Assembly (NCBI GenBank): GCA_035248685.1
Contig: DATFHF010000049.1
Location: 1 to 64,000 of the forward strand
DNA from: Jatrophihabitans_A sp035248685
GTDB lineage: Bacteria > Actinomycetota > Actinomycetes > Mycobacteriales > Jatrophihabitantaceae
DNA: 64,000 nucleotides
Direction of reading: 5' to 3'
Part shown: in pieces, positions 27,082 through 35,505 of the stretch
How the letters are laid out: each line of letters starts with the position of its first letter
Numbering within the stretch: the stretch's first letter is position 1
The notes under the pieces: model-generated
What the model was told of the DNA's origin: nothing
The model's database searches: none
What the model saw: the letters and a program-made list of their open reading frames with translations, nothing else
Program-made: the position numbers and the translations under genes

Positions 27082-28647
27082 TCAGCGACCCTGGCGGAAG
27101 ATGCTGATGCGGCCGATCGTGATCGGCGCCTCCTCGGACACCGGGTGCATCGGCACGATCCGGACCGGCAACCGCTCCACGTCGAAGGAATTCGACAGGT
27201 GCAGATGGTCGACGATGTCGGTGATCTCAAGGACGAAGGTGAGCCCGTCACCGCCGTGCTCGTTGTCGGGGGTGCTGGCCTTGCGCAGGCCGAACGGCGC
27301 GATGGTTCCGGCGAGCAGCTCAGGGTGGTCGGTCGGAGCCTCGCCGTCCGGCACTCCGACGTATACCTGGAAGACGGCTCCGTGGGACTGGCCCCGGACG
27401 TTCTCCAGGTTGAGGAACACCCGGTCCGCCGCGGCGCCGGCTGCGTCGTCGGCCCCCACGGCCGCCGGAGACAGGCTGGCCGCCACCTTGCTCCGCATGC
27501 CCGAGTCGAGCCGGACGTGGCTTTGCACGTCACCGCCGGTGATCGACACCGGTTGCGTGCTGGCGCCGACGAGTTCGACATTGGTGTCGCCTGACACGGG
27601 TGGTTCTCCCTCCGCTGGTTGACCGGCCGCCGGCTGGCCCGGCGCCACGCCGACGGCTGCCGGCTGGAACGGTTGCGCGTGGTGCCTGCGCGAGCTACGC
27701 CCGGGTGTCAGGTTGTCGTATCGGTAGCCCAGGCTGGTGAGGTCGGTCATCTCGCCGGGGGTGTAGGTCCAGGTCGTGCCGTCCGGCATCGGCATCGCGA
27801 AATCCCGCTCACCGATGCTGGCCGGGCCGTTGACCCATTGCGGATCGGTGGGGTCGGCGTGGCTGGCGGACGCCTGGTTCCAGGATTCCCAGAGCCGGTC
27901 AATGTTGGCGTGGTGCAGCCAGAAGATCGGGTCGAGCCCGGCGCTCTGCGGGACGGACATCGCACCCGGCAGATCCTGGTTGTTGTTCTCGAAGCCGCCG
28001 ACCAGGTCATGCACCGCGTTATGCGGTTGGGACTCCAGCCGGCCGAAGATCCGCCCGCCGTGCGAGAAGCCGGTGTCGATCCCGCCGAATCCGGTGCTGC
28101 CGCCGTGCGCGCCGCCGGTGAAATCGGGGTCGGTCATCGCCCGCAGGTCGACCTGGTTCAACGGCACGAACACGTTTCCGTCGCCGTTCGGCCCGTACCG
28201 GGGGGCTACGTAGAGCGGGTTGTTGCCCACGCCGTCCGGCCAGTTCGGGCTGGCGAACGCCGCCGGCAGCTTCGGCTGCGAGAAGTAGTTCCAGTACGGC
28301 AAGGCCCAGTCCGGCGGGCCGCCGAGGTCGCGCACCGCCGCCCGCACGTTGGCCTCGAAGGCCAGCAGGTACCCGCGGTGCCACGGCAGGAAATACCAGC
28401 TGCCGTGTTGGCACTGGTCCCAGAACTGATTGCGGACGGACGGGCTGGGGAGTCGGTCGGACGGGTCGAAGTAACCCAACTGGGTCCACAGGTCCTCGTC
28501 GAAGCCGTGGATGCCGGCGTAGAAGCGCCAGCTCGTCGGCTCGGCGAGTTCGAGCTTCTGCATCGAGGCGACGCCCCGGGCGTACCACAGGATCGGGTCT
28601 GCCCAGTCGCCGCCCAAAGTCCACACATTGCGTCGTACGTACGTCAT
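27082..28647 (-). CDS. Tyrosinase-family type 3 copper oxidase
   Basis: A 521-residue enzyme with both copper sites visible: CuA from His47, His81 and His90 (in QHGSWYFLPWHR) and CuB from His209, His213 (PHNAVHDLVGG) and the HH at 245-246 (LDPIFWLHHANIDRLW). After about residue 330 a linker and a C-terminal domain like the plant polyphenol-oxidase cap (RVFLNLENVRGQ, ITDIVDHLHL) follow. It would oxidise phenols to quinones. No signal peptide is seen. The ATG at 28647 has Shine-Dalgarno GGAGGGGG. The following DUF2182 gene is probably cotranscribed. Confidence 0.92.
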   Translation of the reverse strand: MTYVRRNVWTLGGDWADPILWYARGVASMQKLELAEPTSWRFYAGIHGFDEDLWTQLGYFDPSDRLPSPSVRNQFWDQCQHGSWYFLPWHRGYLLAFEANVRAAVRDLGGPPDWALPYWNYFSQPKLPAAFASPNWPDGVGNNPLYVAPRYGPNGDGNVFVPLNQVDLRAMTDPDFTGGAHGGSTGFGGIDTGFSHGGRIFGRLESQPHNAVHDLVGGFENNNQDLPGAMSVPQSAGLDPIFWLHHANIDRLWESWNQASASHADPTDPQWVNGPASIGERDFAMPMPDGTTWTYTPGEMTDLTSLGYRYDNLTPGRSSRRHHAQPFQPAAVGVAPGQPAAGQPAEGEPPVSGDTNVELVGASTQPVSITGGDVQSHVRLDSGMRSKVAASLSPAAVGADDAAGAAADRVFLNLENVRGQSHGAVFQVYVGVPDGEAPTDHPELLAGTIAPFGLRKASTPDNEHGGDGLTFVLEITDIVDHLHLSNSFDVERLPVRIVPMHPVSEEAPITIGRISIFRQGR

Positions 28648-28735
28648 AGCGGCCCCCTCCGCACCCGTCGTGTGGGGTGAGCATGCGCCGAGCGGACGGC
28701 TGCGGCAATAGGCAAGCCATCTAGGGAAAATCGAC

Positions 28736-28765
28736 GGCCCCGAGCACCAACCGGTACTCGGGGCC
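28736..28765 (-). terminator. Rho-independent terminator after ino1
   Basis: Arms GGCCCCGAG and CTCGGGGCC pair perfectly over nine bases with a 12-base loop. Read leftward after the ino1 stop, the hairpin is followed by ATTTTC, the expected T-rich run. It separates ino1 from the tyrosinase operon. Confidence 0.8.
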
Positions 28766-28781
28766 GGCTGTCCTGCGGCGG

Positions 28782-29891
28782 CTAGCGCTCGACCTCGCCG
28801 CGGATAAACGCCTCCACCTTGGCCCGGGCGGTGGTGTCGTCGTACTGCTCCGGTGGGGACTTCATGAAGTACGAGGACGCCGACAGGAGCGGGCCGCCGA
28901 TGCCGCGGTCCTTGGCGATCTTGGCGGCGCGCAGCGCGTCGATGATGATGCCCGCCGAGTTCGGCGAGTCCCATACCTCGAGCTTGTACTCCAGGTTCAG
29001 CGGCACCTCGCCGAACGCCCGGCCCTCCAGCCGGACGTAGGCCCACTTGCGGTCGTCCAGCCACTGCACATAGTCCGACGGGCCGATGTGCACGTTGCGG
29101 GAACCGATCTCGTGGCTCATGTTCGAGGTGACCGCCTGGGTCTTGGAGATCTTCTTGGACTCCAACCGGTCCCGCTCGAGCATGTTCTTGAAGTCCATGT
29201 TGCCGCCGACGTTCAGCTGGTACGTGCGGTCCAGGACCACGCCCCGGTCCTCGAAGAGCTTGGCCAGTACCCGGTGGGTGATGGTGGCGCCGACCTGGGA
29301 CTTGATGTCGTCACCGACGATCGGCACGCCGGCGTCTTCGAACTTCTTCGCCCATTCCGGGGTGCCGGCGATGAACACCGGCAGCGCGTTCACGAAGGCC
29401 ACGCCGGCGTCGATGGCGCACTGAGCGTAGAACTTCGCGGCTTCCTCGGAGCCGACCGGCAGGTAGCAGATCAGCACATCGACTCGGGCGGCCCGGAGCG
29501 CGCCGACCACGTCCACCGGCTCCTCGTCGGATTCCACGATGGTCTCGCGGTAGTACTTGCCCAGGCCGTCCAAGGTGTGCCCACGCTGCACCGGCACGTC
29601 CAGCGGCGGTACGTCGGCGATCTTGATGGTGTTGTTCTCGGACGCGACGATGGCCTCCGAGAGGTCCCGGCCGACCTTCTTGGCGTCCACATCGAAGGCA
29701 GCGACGAACTTGATGTCGCTGATGTGGTACGGGCCGAACTTGACGTGCATCAAGCCCGGGACGGTGCTCGACGGGTCGGCGTCGGCGTAGTACTGCACAC
29801 CCTGGACCAGGGACGCGGCGCAGTTGCCGACACCCACGATGGCAACCCGGATGGGCCCTCCGCCGGCGTTGTTCTCTGTTACCGAACCCAT
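28782..29891 (-). CDS. ino1: Inositol-3-phosphate synthase
   Basis: The 369-residue enzyme converts glucose 6-phosphate to myo-inositol 3-phosphate with NAD. It shows the Rossmann motif VAIVGVGNCAASLVQGVQYY near residue 17, and the family blocks GDDIKSQVGATITHRVL, LNVGGNMDFKNML, and LEYKLEVWDSPNSAGIIIDALR. Inositol is needed for phosphatidylinositol and mycothiol in actinobacteria. The ATG at 29891 has Shine-Dalgarno AAAGGAGG. It follows a PadR regulator on the same strand, as in mycobacteria (Rv0046c-Rv0047c). Confidence 0.97.
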   Translation of the reverse strand: MGSVTENNAGGGPIRVAIVGVGNCAASLVQGVQYYADADPSSTVPGLMHVKFGPYHISDIKFVAAFDVDAKKVGRDLSEAIVASENNTIKIADVPPLDVPVQRGHTLDGLGKYYRETIVESDEEPVDVVGALRAARVDVLICYLPVGSEEAAKFYAQCAIDAGVAFVNALPVFIAGTPEWAKKFEDAGVPIVGDDIKSQVGATITHRVLAKLFEDRGVVLDRTYQLNVGGNMDFKNMLERDRLESKKISKTQAVTSNMSHEIGSRNVHIGPSDYVQWLDDRKWAYVRLEGRAFGEVPLNLEYKLEVWDSPNSAGIIIDALRAAKIAKDRGIGGPLLSASSYFMKSPPEQYDDTTARAKVEAFIRGEVER

Positions 29892-29955
29892 CGGGGTCCT
29901 CCTTTGAAATGGTCGATGTTGCTGCTGTCGAGCAGTGCCACGAGGATCGGGCGGC

Positions 29956-30510
29956 TTACTCGTCCGTGCTGTTGGTGCTGCGCTCGGTTGCGATCAGCTC
30001 GGACAGCCAACGCACTTCTCGGTCGACTGACTCCAAGCCATGTTCTTGCAGTTGCAGGGTGTAGCGGTCCATCCGCTCCCGGGTGCGGGCCAGCGCGGAA
30101 CGCATGCCGTCGGCCCGCTCGGTGACCCGCTGCCGGCGTCCTTCCAGGATCTGCAGCCGAATCTCAGACCGGGTCTGCGCGAAGAACGCCAACCGGGTGC
30201 CGAAACCCTCGTCGTCGTAAGCCTCCGGGCCGACCTCGGCCAGCAGTTCGGCGAAGTGCTCCTTGCCCTCGGCGGTGAGCCGGTAGACCCGCTTGCCTCG
30301 CTTGGAGCGCCCGCCGAAGCCGGCACTGGCGGGTTCCAGCGGTTCCTGCTCGTCGATCCAGCCGGCTTCGGCCAGCCGGCGCAGGGACGGATATAGCGAA
30401 CCGTAGGAGAAGGCCCGGAATGCCCCCAGTAGGGTGGCCAACCGCTTACGCAGCTCGTAGCCGTGCATCGGCGACTCACTGAGCAGTCCGAGGATCGCAA
30501 TCTCGAGCAT
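29956..30510 (-). CDS. PadR family transcriptional regulator
   Basis: A 184-residue PadR protein. The N-terminal winged helix reads MLEIAILGLLSESPMHGYEL then FRAFSYGSLYPSLRRLAEAGW, and the C-terminal half is a long helical dimerisation region rich in Arg and Glu. The ATG at 30510 has a strong Shine-Dalgarno (GGAGGGGAGG). It is 64 bp ahead of ino1 and likely regulates it and itself; a dyad of the PadR type lies 100 bp upstream at 30610-30630. Confidence 0.94.
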   Translation of the reverse strand: MLEIAILGLLSESPMHGYELRKRLATLLGAFRAFSYGSLYPSLRRLAEAGWIDEQEPLEPASAGFGGRSKRGKRVYRLTAEGKEHFAELLAEVGPEAYDDEGFGTRLAFFAQTRSEIRLQILEGRRQRVTERADGMRSALARTRERMDRYTLQLQEHGLESVDREVRWLSELIATERSTNSTDE

Positions 30511-30609
30511 CCGTCCTCCCCTCCGCTGGTCGGCAACCGGCCTCGCGGTCATTGCCTGCCGCGTCGCGTACCCGACAGCGGAGTGCCGTCGGCTGCGATA
30601 TATCGAGAC

Positions 30610-30630
30610 GATACATCATGTCGATGTATC
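30610..30630. promoter_or_regulatory. Candidate PadR operator between padR and pip
   Basis: GATACATC and GATGTATC form a perfect inverted repeat with a 5-bp centre. The ACAT/ATGT half-sites match the general PadR operator style, and a further palindrome CGATATATCG lies just to the left (about 30595-30604). The site lies in the divergent gap between padR and the proline iminopeptidase gene. Confidence 0.65.
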
Positions 30631-30698
30631 TCGCCGCTAGCGGCTGGCGCGCGGCGTACCCGGCGGTGGTTCAGCGGCCGGCGGTAACGTGCAGTGCC

Positions 30699-31664
30699 AT
30701 GGCCGCCGACCCCATCGCCCGCCCGCCGATCGAGCCGTACCAGCACGGAATGCTCGACGTCGGCGACGGGCAGCTCATCTACTGGGAGCAGTGCGGAAAC
30801 CCGGACGGCAAGCCGCTGCTGGTGCTGCACGGCGGGCCGGGTGGTGGGTGCAGCGTCGGCATGCGCCGGGTCGGCGGCGACGATTCCACGTACCGCACCA
30901 TCCTGTTCGACCAGCGCGGCTGCGGTCGCTCGTTGCCCCACGCCGCCGACCACGACACTTCATTGGCCGCGAACACCACCGAGCACCTGATCGCCGACAT
31001 CGAACGGCTGCGCCAGCACCTGCGCATCGAGCGCTGGCTGGTCTTCGCCGGGTCCTGGGGCACCACGCTCGCCCTGGCCTACGCCCAACGCCACCCGGAC
31101 CGGGTGAGCGAACTGGTGCTGGTCGGCACCGGCCTGACCCGGCGGGTGGACGTCGACTGGCTCTACGGCGGGTTGCGCCGGTTCCTGCCGGCGCAGTGGG
31201 CCCGATACCGGGACGCGGTGCCGGCCGGGCAGCGCGAGGAGAACCTGGTGCAGGTCTACAACGAGCTGCTGAACTCGCCGGACCCACGGGTACGCCAGGC
31301 CGCCGCGGACGAGTGGATGGCCTGGGAGAACGCGGTGGTCGACCTGGAGCCGGATTCCCGGGGCGCGCCGGAGAAGCGGGACGACCCGCGCTACCGGCTC
31401 GCCTTCGCCCGAATCTGCGCGCACTACTTCAGCCACGCCGCCTGGCTGGGCGAGCATGAGCTACTGGACGGGCTGCCCCGGCTGCACGGCATCCCGGCGG
31501 TGCTGGTGCACGGCCGGTTCGATCCGCAGTGCCCGCTGGAGTCGGCCTGGCGGCTGACCCAGGCCTGGCCGGACGCGGAGTTGGTGATCGTGGAGAACGC
31601 CGGCCACACCTCACCGAGCCTGGGCGTGGCCATCGGCGCGGCCATGCGACGGTTCGCCGGCTGA
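30699..31664 (+). CDS. pip: Proline iminopeptidase
   Basis: The 321-residue alpha/beta hydrolase releases N-terminal proline from peptides. The oxyanion region HGGPGGGCSVGM is near residue 45, the nucleophile lies in FAGSWGTTLALAYA near 110, and the catalytic Asp and His are in VHGRFDPQCPLESAW and ENAGHTSPS. The GGSWG-type nucleophile and DQRGCGRS block are specific for S33 iminopeptidases. The ATG at 30699 gives the family N-terminus. A six-base hairpin (GCTGAG/CTCAGC) spans the stop codon and may weakly terminate. Confidence 0.94.
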   Translation: MAADPIARPPIEPYQHGMLDVGDGQLIYWEQCGNPDGKPLLVLHGGPGGGCSVGMRRVGGDDSTYRTILFDQRGCGRSLPHAADHDTSLAANTTEHLIADIERLRQHLRIERWLVFAGSWGTTLALAYAQRHPDRVSELVLVGTGLTRRVDVDWLYGGLRRFLPAQWARYRDAVPAGQREENLVQVYNELLNSPDPRVRQAAADEWMAWENAVVDLEPDSRGAPEKRDDPRYRLAFARICAHYFSHAAWLGEHELLDGLPRLHGIPAVLVHGRFDPQCPLESAWRLTQAWPDAELVIVENAGHTSPSLGVAIGAAMRRFAG

Positions 31665-31746
31665 GCAGGCTCAGCAACGTTCCGTACTGTCAGCTGAACC
31701 CACAGCTGCCCGCGGTAGCACCTGTCTGACTTGAGGAGAACGTTTC

Positions 31747-34020
31747 GTGCCAGCGCACCGACCAGAGCCCGACGGCGCTACCGCGACCAGGGGACCGGCG
31801 GCCGTGCTGGCCTGGTGGCGGCGTCGACACGCGTTGAAGAAGCGCCGGCTGGCCAGGATGAGCCGGCGCAAGCGGATCCTGCGCCGGGTGGGCCTGGTGC
31901 TCACCTGGCTGCTCGGACTGTTCGCCTTGCTGGTCACCGTGTTGGCGATCGGGGTGTACTCGGTGGCGCACGTCCCCAGCCCGGACGAGCTGCACACCAA
32001 CCAGACCGCGGTGCTGCAGTACGCCGACGGCAGCACGATGGCCACCATCGACAACGGCGAGAACCGGACGGACGTGTCGCTGTCCGCGGTGCCGCAATAC
32101 GTACAGGACGCGGTGCTCGCGGCCGAGGACCGGGGCTTCTACTCCGAACCGGGCATCTCGATCCGCGGCACGCTGCGGGCCGCGATCAACGACATCCGCG
32201 GCGGCTCGACCCAGGGCGGTTCGACGATCACCCAGCAGTACGTGAAGAACGCCTACCTGAACTCCGACCAATCGCTGAGCCGGAAGCTGAAGGAGCTGGC
32301 TATCTCGCTGAAGCTCAGCCGGGAGTACTCCAAGGACACCATCCTGGAGAACTACCTCAACACCATCTACTTCGGCCGGCAGGCATACGGCGTCGAAGCC
32401 GCCGCGAAGGCCTACTTCGGGGTGGACGTCGGCAAGCTCACCGTGGCGCAGGGCGCCCTGCTGGCGGCGGTGATCAAGTCACCGGAGTACTACGACCCGG
32501 CGCTCACCCCCAGCGCCGCGCGCGGCCGGTGGAACTACGTGGTGGACGGCATGGTGAGCACCGGCAAGTTGAGCCAGGCCGAGCGGGACAAGCTGAAATT
32601 CCCGACGACGATCAAGACCAGGTCGGTCAGCTCGGTGCTGGACGGTCCGCTTGGCCTGGTCTGGCGGCAGGTGAAGGCCGAGTTGTCGGCCGACGGGATC
32701 GACCCGGCCAGCATCAACACCAAGGGACTGCGGATCCAGACCTCGATCGACAAGACCGCGCAGGCCTCGGCCGAGGCCGCGGTCAGGCAGGTGTACGGCC
32801 ACCTGACCGCCAAGCAGAAGAACCTGCGGCCGGCGTTGGCCGCGGTCAACCCGGCCACCGGGGCGGTGCTGGCCTATTACGGCGGTAGCAGCGGCACCGG
32901 GCTGGACTACGTCCAGGCTTGGCGGCCACCGGGTTCCAGCTTCAAGCCGTATGTGACCGCCACCGCGCTAACCCAGAACCTGCGCGGCGTCAAGCCGGCC
33001 TACACCGTCCAGTCGGTGTTCGACGGCTCCTCGCCGACCACCATCGACGGCCTGCCGTTCGCCAACGACCCGACCGACCCCAGCTCGGGCAGCTACACCC
33101 TGCTGAACGCGACCACGCTGTCGCTGAACACGGTGTTCGGCAAGCTCGCCTCGCTGGTCGGTCCGGCGAACGTGGTCAGCACCGCCCGGGCGATGGGCAT
33201 CCCGGACACCGAGTCGGCGACCGGGCCTAACCCGGGGGCGCCCACCCTGATGCGCAATGGGCACCCCGACGCCTACGTCGGCATCGGCAACTATCCGGTG
33301 CGAATCCTGGACCAGGCGGTCGGCTACGCGACGCTGGCCGACGGCGGTGAGTTCCGGTCGTCCTACTTCATCCAGAAGGTCACCGACTCGCACGGCAACG
33401 TGCTCTACCAGCACCACGACCACGCCAAGCGGGTGCTGGACGGCCGGGTCGCCAACGACGTCACGCTGTCGATGGAACGGGTGGCCGACACGTCCGGGAT
33501 CGGGCTGAACGGCGACCGCCCGGTGGCGGCCAAGACCGGCACGGTGGGCATCCAGGACACCGGGGACTCCAGCGACGGCTGGACGGTCGGTTTCACGCCG
33601 CAGGTCAGCGCCGCGTCCTGGGTCGGCTCGGACAAGGTGGAACCGATCTACGACGCGAACGGCAACTCCGAGTACGGCCGGGACCTGGCCGGGCACACCT
33701 GGAAGCTGTTCATGGACGGCTACCTCGCCGGTAAGCCGGTCGCCGCGCTGGCCACCAAGCAGGAGGTCGGGCTTCCCACACCTAGCCCGGTGACCTCCAG
33801 CGCCGCCTCGTCCAGTTCGGCGACCCCGACGCCCACGCCCACGCCGACCAAGACCAGCACCCCGCCGTCCAGCACCGCGGCCAGTTCGAGCAGCGCCACC
33901 CCGAGCTGTACGCCGCCCGGCATCCTGGTCGGTGGGGTCTGCGTCACCAACCCGGTCAGTTCGTCCCCGCCGCCGAGCAGTTCAGCGGCCGGTACCGCGA
34001 CACCGGCGCCCACCACCTAG
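31747..34020 (+). CDS. Class A penicillin-binding protein (transglycosylase/transpeptidase)
   Basis: The 757-residue bifunctional PBP polymerises and crosslinks peptidoglycan outside the membrane. A basic cytoplasmic head and one helix (residues about 55-77) precede the GT51 domain, with catalytic Glu in AAEDRGFYSEPG near 128 and GGSTITQQYVKN near 160. The transpeptidase domain has SSFK near 397, SLN near 459 and KTGT near 595. From about 675 the tail is a Ser/Thr/Pro-rich low-complexity stretch, likely spanning the wall. The locus corresponds to mycobacterial ponA1. Start is GTG. Confidence 0.96.
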   Translation: MPAHRPEPDGATATRGPAAVLAWWRRRHALKKRRLARMSRRKRILRRVGLVLTWLLGLFALLVTVLAIGVYSVAHVPSPDELHTNQTAVLQYADGSTMATIDNGENRTDVSLSAVPQYVQDAVLAAEDRGFYSEPGISIRGTLRAAINDIRGGSTQGGSTITQQYVKNAYLNSDQSLSRKLKELAISLKLSREYSKDTILENYLNTIYFGRQAYGVEAAAKAYFGVDVGKLTVAQGALLAAVIKSPEYYDPALTPSAARGRWNYVVDGMVSTGKLSQAERDKLKFPTTIKTRSVSSVLDGPLGLVWRQVKAELSADGIDPASINTKGLRIQTSIDKTAQASAEAAVRQVYGHLTAKQKNLRPALAAVNPATGAVLAYYGGSSGTGLDYVQAWRPPGSSFKPYVTATALTQNLRGVKPAYTVQSVFDGSSPTTIDGLPFANDPTDPSSGSYTLLNATTLSLNTVFGKLASLVGPANVVSTARAMGIPDTESATGPNPGAPTLMRNGHPDAYVGIGNYPVRILDQAVGYATLADGGEFRSSYFIQKVTDSHGNVLYQHHDHAKRVLDGRVANDVTLSMERVADTSGIGLNGDRPVAAKTGTVGIQDTGDSSDGWTVGFTPQVSAASWVGSDKVEPIYDANGNSEYGRDLAGHTWKLFMDGYLAGKPVAALATKQEVGLPTPSPVTSSAASSSSATPTPTPTPTKTSTPPSSTAASSSSATPSCTPPGILVGGVCVTNPVSSSPPPSSSAAGTATPAPTT

Positions 34021-34041
34021 CCGTGCGCCCGGTTCTCTAGG

Positions 34042-35496
34042 GTGAGGCGCATGGTCGTGCAGATCCCGTCCCGCGACGATCCGACGGTCGCCCGGGCGAG
34101 CGCCGTGCTGGGCGGTCCGCTGGGCCGCTACGCCCGTCCCGGCTCCGGCTGGTGGACGCCGCTGCGGGTACTGCTGGCGATGGCGGCCTTCACCCTGGTG
34201 CTGGGCTATGGCGAGAAGCTGCCGTGCGCGAACGGCCAGTGGGTGGCGTCCAAGCAGTACACCCACGTCTGCTACTCGGACGTGATCCCGCTCTGGACGG
34301 CGGAGGGGTTGTCCAGCGGCGCGGTGCCTTACCGCGACCACGCGGTGGAGTACCCGGTGCTGACCGGCGGGTTCATGTGGGTCACCGCCGAGCTGACCCG
34401 GGGCTGGCATGTGGTGGCCGAGGCCGGCTGGCTGCCCGGCACCGACGACGGGATCATGTTCGCCGTCCTGACCTGTGCGCTGCTCGGGATCTGCGGGCTG
34501 CTGATGGTGCTGGCCACCGCCGGGGCGGCCGGGCTGCGCCGGCAGTGGGACGTGGCGATCGTGGCGACCAGCCCGCTGTTGATCTTTCACGCCTTCTCCA
34601 ACTGGGATCTGTTCGCGATGGCGTTCGCGTCGGGTGCGCTGTGGGCGTGGGCCCGCAACCGACCGGTGCTGGCCGGGGTGCTGATCGGATTCGGCACCGC
34701 GGCCAAGCTGTATCCGATGCTGTTGCTGATTCCGCTGTTCGTGCTGGCCTATCGCAGCCGGGTGTGGCGACCGGTGGTGGCGGCCACGCTGGCGGCGGCG
34801 GGCATCTGGTTGGCGGTGAACCTGCCGATCGCGCTGGCTTGGACCTCCGGGTGGAAGGAGTTCTACGCCTTCTCCGAGTCCCGGCCGGCCGAGGCCAGCA
34901 CGTTCTGGGCGATGCTGAAACACTTCTATCCCAGCACGTTCGGTAAGCCGGGGGAGTCCGGCTGGACGCCGCCGGGTGCGGCGGTGGCCCTGGTGCTGCT
35001 GCTGGCGCTGGCCGCCGTCTGCTACCTGGCGCTGATCGTGCCGACCCGTCCCCGGCTGGCGCAGCTGGCGTTCCTGACGGTGACCGCGTTCCTGTTGACC
35101 ACCAAGGTGTGGAGCCCGCAGTACTCGGTCTGGCTGGTGCCGCTGCTGGCGCTGGCCCGGCCGCGCTGGCGAATGGCGCTGCTCTGGCAGCTGTCGGAGA
35201 TCGGGGTCTGGGTGGCCACCCTGCTCTGGCTGCTGTCCGGCTCGGACCCCAACAAGGCGATGACCTACGAGGGGCTGACCTGGTTCCTGCTCGTCCGGGA
35301 CGGCTTCCTGCTGGCCATCGTCGTCATGATCGTCATCGAGATGTTTCGCCCCGAGCTGGACGTGGTGCGCAGCGACGAGCAGCCCGATCCGGGCGCCGGG
35401 CTGTTCGCCGACTCGCCGGTCGACCGGTCGCTGCGGGACCGGCGCTATGCCGCGGACTACGAACCGACCGCCGAGTACGGGGCAACGGTGCCATAG
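34042..35496 (+). CDS. Polytopic membrane glycosyltransferase (GT87-like)
   Basis: About 484 residues with nine or more hydrophobic helices. The outer loop PYRDHAVEYPVLTGGFMWV holds the conserved acidic Asp-His-Ala-x-Glu-Tyr-Pro block of DUF2029/GT87 polyprenyl-phosphate-mannose-dependent transferases, and FGTAAKLYPMLLLIPL follows. It is the positional counterpart of Rv0051 next to ponA1. A role in adding sugars to the envelope is inferred. Start is GTG at 34042 or ATG at 34051. The S10 peptidase gene begins 9 bp after its stop. Confidence 0.82.
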   Translation: MRRMVVQIPSRDDPTVARASAVLGGPLGRYARPGSGWWTPLRVLLAMAAFTLVLGYGEKLPCANGQWVASKQYTHVCYSDVIPLWTAEGLSSGAVPYRDHAVEYPVLTGGFMWVTAELTRGWHVVAEAGWLPGTDDGIMFAVLTCALLGICGLLMVLATAGAAGLRRQWDVAIVATSPLLIFHAFSNWDLFAMAFASGALWAWARNRPVLAGVLIGFGTAAKLYPMLLLIPLFVLAYRSRVWRPVVAATLAAAGIWLAVNLPIALAWTSGWKEFYAFSESRPAEASTFWAMLKHFYPSTFGKPGESGWTPPGAAVALVLLLALAAVCYLALIVPTRPRLAQLAFLTVTAFLLTTKVWSPQYSVWLVPLLALARPRWRMALLWQLSEIGVWVATLLWLLSGSDPNKAMTYEGLTWFLLVRDGFLLAIVVMIVIEMFRPELDVVRSDEQPDPGAGLFADSPVDRSLRDRRYAADYEPTAEYGATVP

Positions 35497-35505
35497 GGTG
35501 CAACG

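Noticed and set aside
27619..28680. Rightward open frame of 353 codons opposite the tyrosinase gene
   Set aside because: Antisense to a gene with all copper ligands in order; no motif in the shadow frame.
33770..34017. Repetitive Ser/Thr/Pro-coding stretch as a possible repeat array
   Set aside because: It is in frame as the low-complexity tail of the penicillin-binding protein, a common feature of such proteins.
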